DNA of 43,048 nucleotides from the NCBI GenBank assembly GCA_030682495.1, contig JAUXOC010000063.1, positions 1 through 43,048 of the forward strand. Direction: 5' to 3'. Below are positions 41,760 through 43,048 of the stretch, piece by piece; position 1 is the first letter of the stretch; every line of letters begins with the position of its first letter. Below the pieces are notes generated by a model. It was not told the DNA's origin, ran no database searches, and was given only the letters and a program-made list of their open reading frames with translations. The stretch is from Alphaproteobacteria bacterium (GTDB lineage: Bacteria; Pseudomonadota; Alphaproteobacteria; Micavibrionales; UBA2020). The position numbers and the translations under genes were made by a program.

Positions 41760-42722
41760 GTGGATAAACCTTTGTGGATGTGGGCGGTCTTTTTTGGCGT
41801 CGTCTTTCTGCTGCTTTTCCTTGACCTCGGTGTTTTTCAAAAGAAAAGCCATGAAATCGGTATGCGCGAAAGCCTGAAGATGAGCGGCTTTTACATCGGT
41901 GTCGGCCTGCTTTACGGCGCATGGCTCTGGTTTGAACTCGGCGCCGCGCAGGGCAGTCTGTATCTGACCGGCTTCCTTGTCGAAAAATCATTGTCGCTTG
42001 ATAATATTTTTGTGATCTCTCTCGTCTTCGGCTATTTCAAAATTCCGCGCCAGTACCAGCACCGTGTTTTGTTCTGGGGAATCCTGGGTGTGATTGTTCT
42101 GCGCGGCACGACGATTTTGCTGGGCGCGACGATCATCCACAAATTTGAATGGGTGCTATATATCTTCGCGGCCTTCCTGATTTTCAGTGGCATTAAAATG
42201 CTGTTTATGAAAGATGACGAAGACGAGGATATCGGCAATAATCCGGTGCTGAAATTTTTCAAAAAACATCTGCGCGTCACAGATGAAATACACGGCGATA
42301 AATTCTGGGTGCGTAAGCCCTCCGGCCAGACCGGCCAGATGATGCTCTATGCAACGCCGCTGTTTCTGGCGCTGATCGTGATCGAATTTGTCGATCTCAT
42401 TTTTGCGGTCGATAGTATCCCCGCTATTTTTGCACTGACAACCGACCCCTATATTATTTTCACCAGCAACGTCTTCGCCATTCTGGGCTTGCGCGCGCTC
42501 TACTTCGCCCTTGCGGTCATTCTGGTGCGTTTCAAGTATCTGAAATATGCGCTGGCGCTGGTGCTGGTCTTTATCGGGGCCAAGGTTTTTGTGGCGGGGC
42601 TTTTGGATCTTGAAAAGATTCCGGCCGTGGTTTCGCTGGGCGTCACGTTGTCACTGTTGAGCGGGGGCGTGCTTTATTCGCTCTATAAAACGCGGCAGGA
42701 AAGCGGCGCGGCGGCATCCTGA
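41760..42722 (+). CDS. terC: TerC family membrane protein
   Basis: Inner-membrane protein of the TerC/Alx family. Characterised members are linked to manganese export, tellurite resistance and metal supply to exported enzymes. The 320 residues have about nine hydrophobic segments. Signatures are the acidic helix LFLDLGVF, SLSLDNIFVISLVFGYF, and IVIEFVDLIFAVDSIPAIFA, all with conserved Asp or Glu residues. The loop after helix 4 is acidic (KDDEDEDIG). The start is GTG at 41760 with GGAG eight bases upstream. I looked for a yybP-ykoY manganese riboswitch in the 64-base gap and see none. Tellurite genes are absent, so a manganese role is the better guess. Confidence 0.93.
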   Translation: MDKPLWMWAVFFGVVFLLLFLDLGVFQKKSHEIGMRESLKMSGFYIGVGLLYGAWLWFELGAAQGSLYLTGFLVEKSLSLDNIFVISLVFGYFKIPRQYQHRVLFWGILGVIVLRGTTILLGATIIHKFEWVLYIFAAFLIFSGIKMLFMKDDEDEDIGNNPVLKFFKKHLRVTDEIHGDKFWVRKPSGQTGQMMLYATPLFLALIVIEFVDLIFAVDSIPAIFALTTDPYIIFTSNVFAILGLRALYFALAVILVRFKYLKYALALVLVFIGAKVFVAGLLDLEKIPAVVSLGVTLSLLSGGVLYSLYKTRQESGAAAS

Positions 42723-42793
42723 ACCGTTCGCCATAAAGCTTGAAAGATTCATGCAAGGCTATGACAAATTACGGGGCTATGTTATTGGCCGCG

Positions 42794-42823
42794 AATGATT
42801 TTCTTTGCGGAAAAAAAATCATT
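42794..42823. terminator. AT-rich hairpin after terC
   Basis: AATGATTTT (42794-42802) pairs with AAAATCATT (42815-42823) around a 12-base loop. The downstream U run is short. It may end or slow the terC transcript. The surrounding 42723-43000 has no gene. Confidence 0.4.
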
Positions 42824-42910
42824 TTCCGACTTTACGTAGCGTTATTCATGTTCCATACTCCTTCGAAATAAAAAAACAGCGCGCAGCTTTATAAAAAGAA
42901 CGCGACTCGT

Positions 42911-42949
42911 GGTTTTGCAAAAAGCCGTTAAACGGCCTTTGCAAAAACC
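42911..42949. promoter_or_regulatory. Long imperfect dyad upstream of the last gene
   Basis: GGTTTTGCAAAAAGCCGTT and its imperfect complement surround a single A, with the central GCCGTT / AACGGC exact. It ends 51 bases before the ATG at 43001. It may be an operator for a dimeric regulator or a leader hairpin. No sequence-specific regulator can be named. Confidence 0.4.
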
Positions 42950-43000
42950 GGTAAACCAGGGTGTGGCCGAAATTCAACTTTCTCAAACGAGAGGCCTCAT

Positions 43001-43048
43001 ATGTCTGAACCCAAAAAAGTCGTCATCGCCGGATACGTCCGCTCCCCC
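43001..43048 (+). CDS. Probable thiolase (acetyl-CoA acyltransferase), 5' end only
   Basis: Only 16 codons are in the window: MSEPKKVVIAGYVRSP. The VVIAGYVRSP stretch resembles the start of FadA/FadI-type thiolases, which begin with a strand and an RSP or RTP motif. GAGAGG precedes the ATG at 43001. The evidence is short; another Rossmann-like start is possible. Confidence 0.5.
   Translation, partial: MSEPKKVVIAGYVRSP

Overview
The window reads as a chromosomal segment of an alphaproteobacterium. GC is moderately high and genes are dense on both strands. Several gene orders are ones I know from that class: a lipoprotein of DUF3576 type, leuS, lptE and holA in a row; xseB and ispA close to dxs and tlyA; and a homoserine kinase of the aminoglycoside-phosphotransferase-like type beside rnhA. 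The porin and palindrome style suggest a Rhodospirillales- or Micavibrio-like lineage, but that is a guess. I see no prophage, conjugative module, CRISPR array or rRNA.

Layout. 1-4643 (minus): holA, lptE, leuS and a DUF3576-type lipoprotein, packed with overlaps. 4644-7791: a porin and a second outer-membrane-like protein, among several short palindromic repeats and one MITE-like element. 7792-11877 (plus): a TrpF-like TIM-barrel protein, an acetyl-CoA acetyltransferase and a class A penicillin-binding protein. 11887-15588 (minus): a hypothetical, rnhA, thrB, another hypothetical and ispH. 15714-18979 (plus): a lipoprotein, a GmhA-like SIS protein, xseB, ispA and a DsbA-like thioredoxin-fold protein. 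19009-20682 (minus): a chemoreceptor. 20885-26958 (plus): dxs, a chromate-type transporter and tlyA in overlapping order, then a coupled pair of HExxH proteins behind a near-consensus promoter. 26977-33011 (minus): isovaleryl-CoA dehydrogenase, an ankyrin protein, mgtE, maeB and tRNA-Leu(GAG). 33193-37034: a ZIP transporter, a frameshifted lipoprotein, two uncharacterised minus-strand genes, lipB and a small coupled ORF. 37330-43048 (plus): an HNH-like protein with a basic tail, a Nudix protein, a nucleotide-sugar dehydrogenase, a 146-bp inverted-repeat element, a small membrane protein, a TerC protein and the start of a probable thiolase.

How the genes fit together. Three isoprenoid genes (dxs, ispH, ispA) lie in one window. 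Envelope work is represented by LptE, the porin, PBP1A, the GmhA-like isomerase and the sugar dehydrogenase. Carbon metabolism is represented by two thiolases, an isovaleryl-CoA dehydrogenase and malic enzyme, consistent with branched-chain or fatty acid use. The least explained parts are the tandem HExxH pair, the HNH-like protein, the TrpF-like protein lacking the usual catalytic Cys, the frameshifted lipoprotein, and the dispersed palindromes and inverted-repeat elements.
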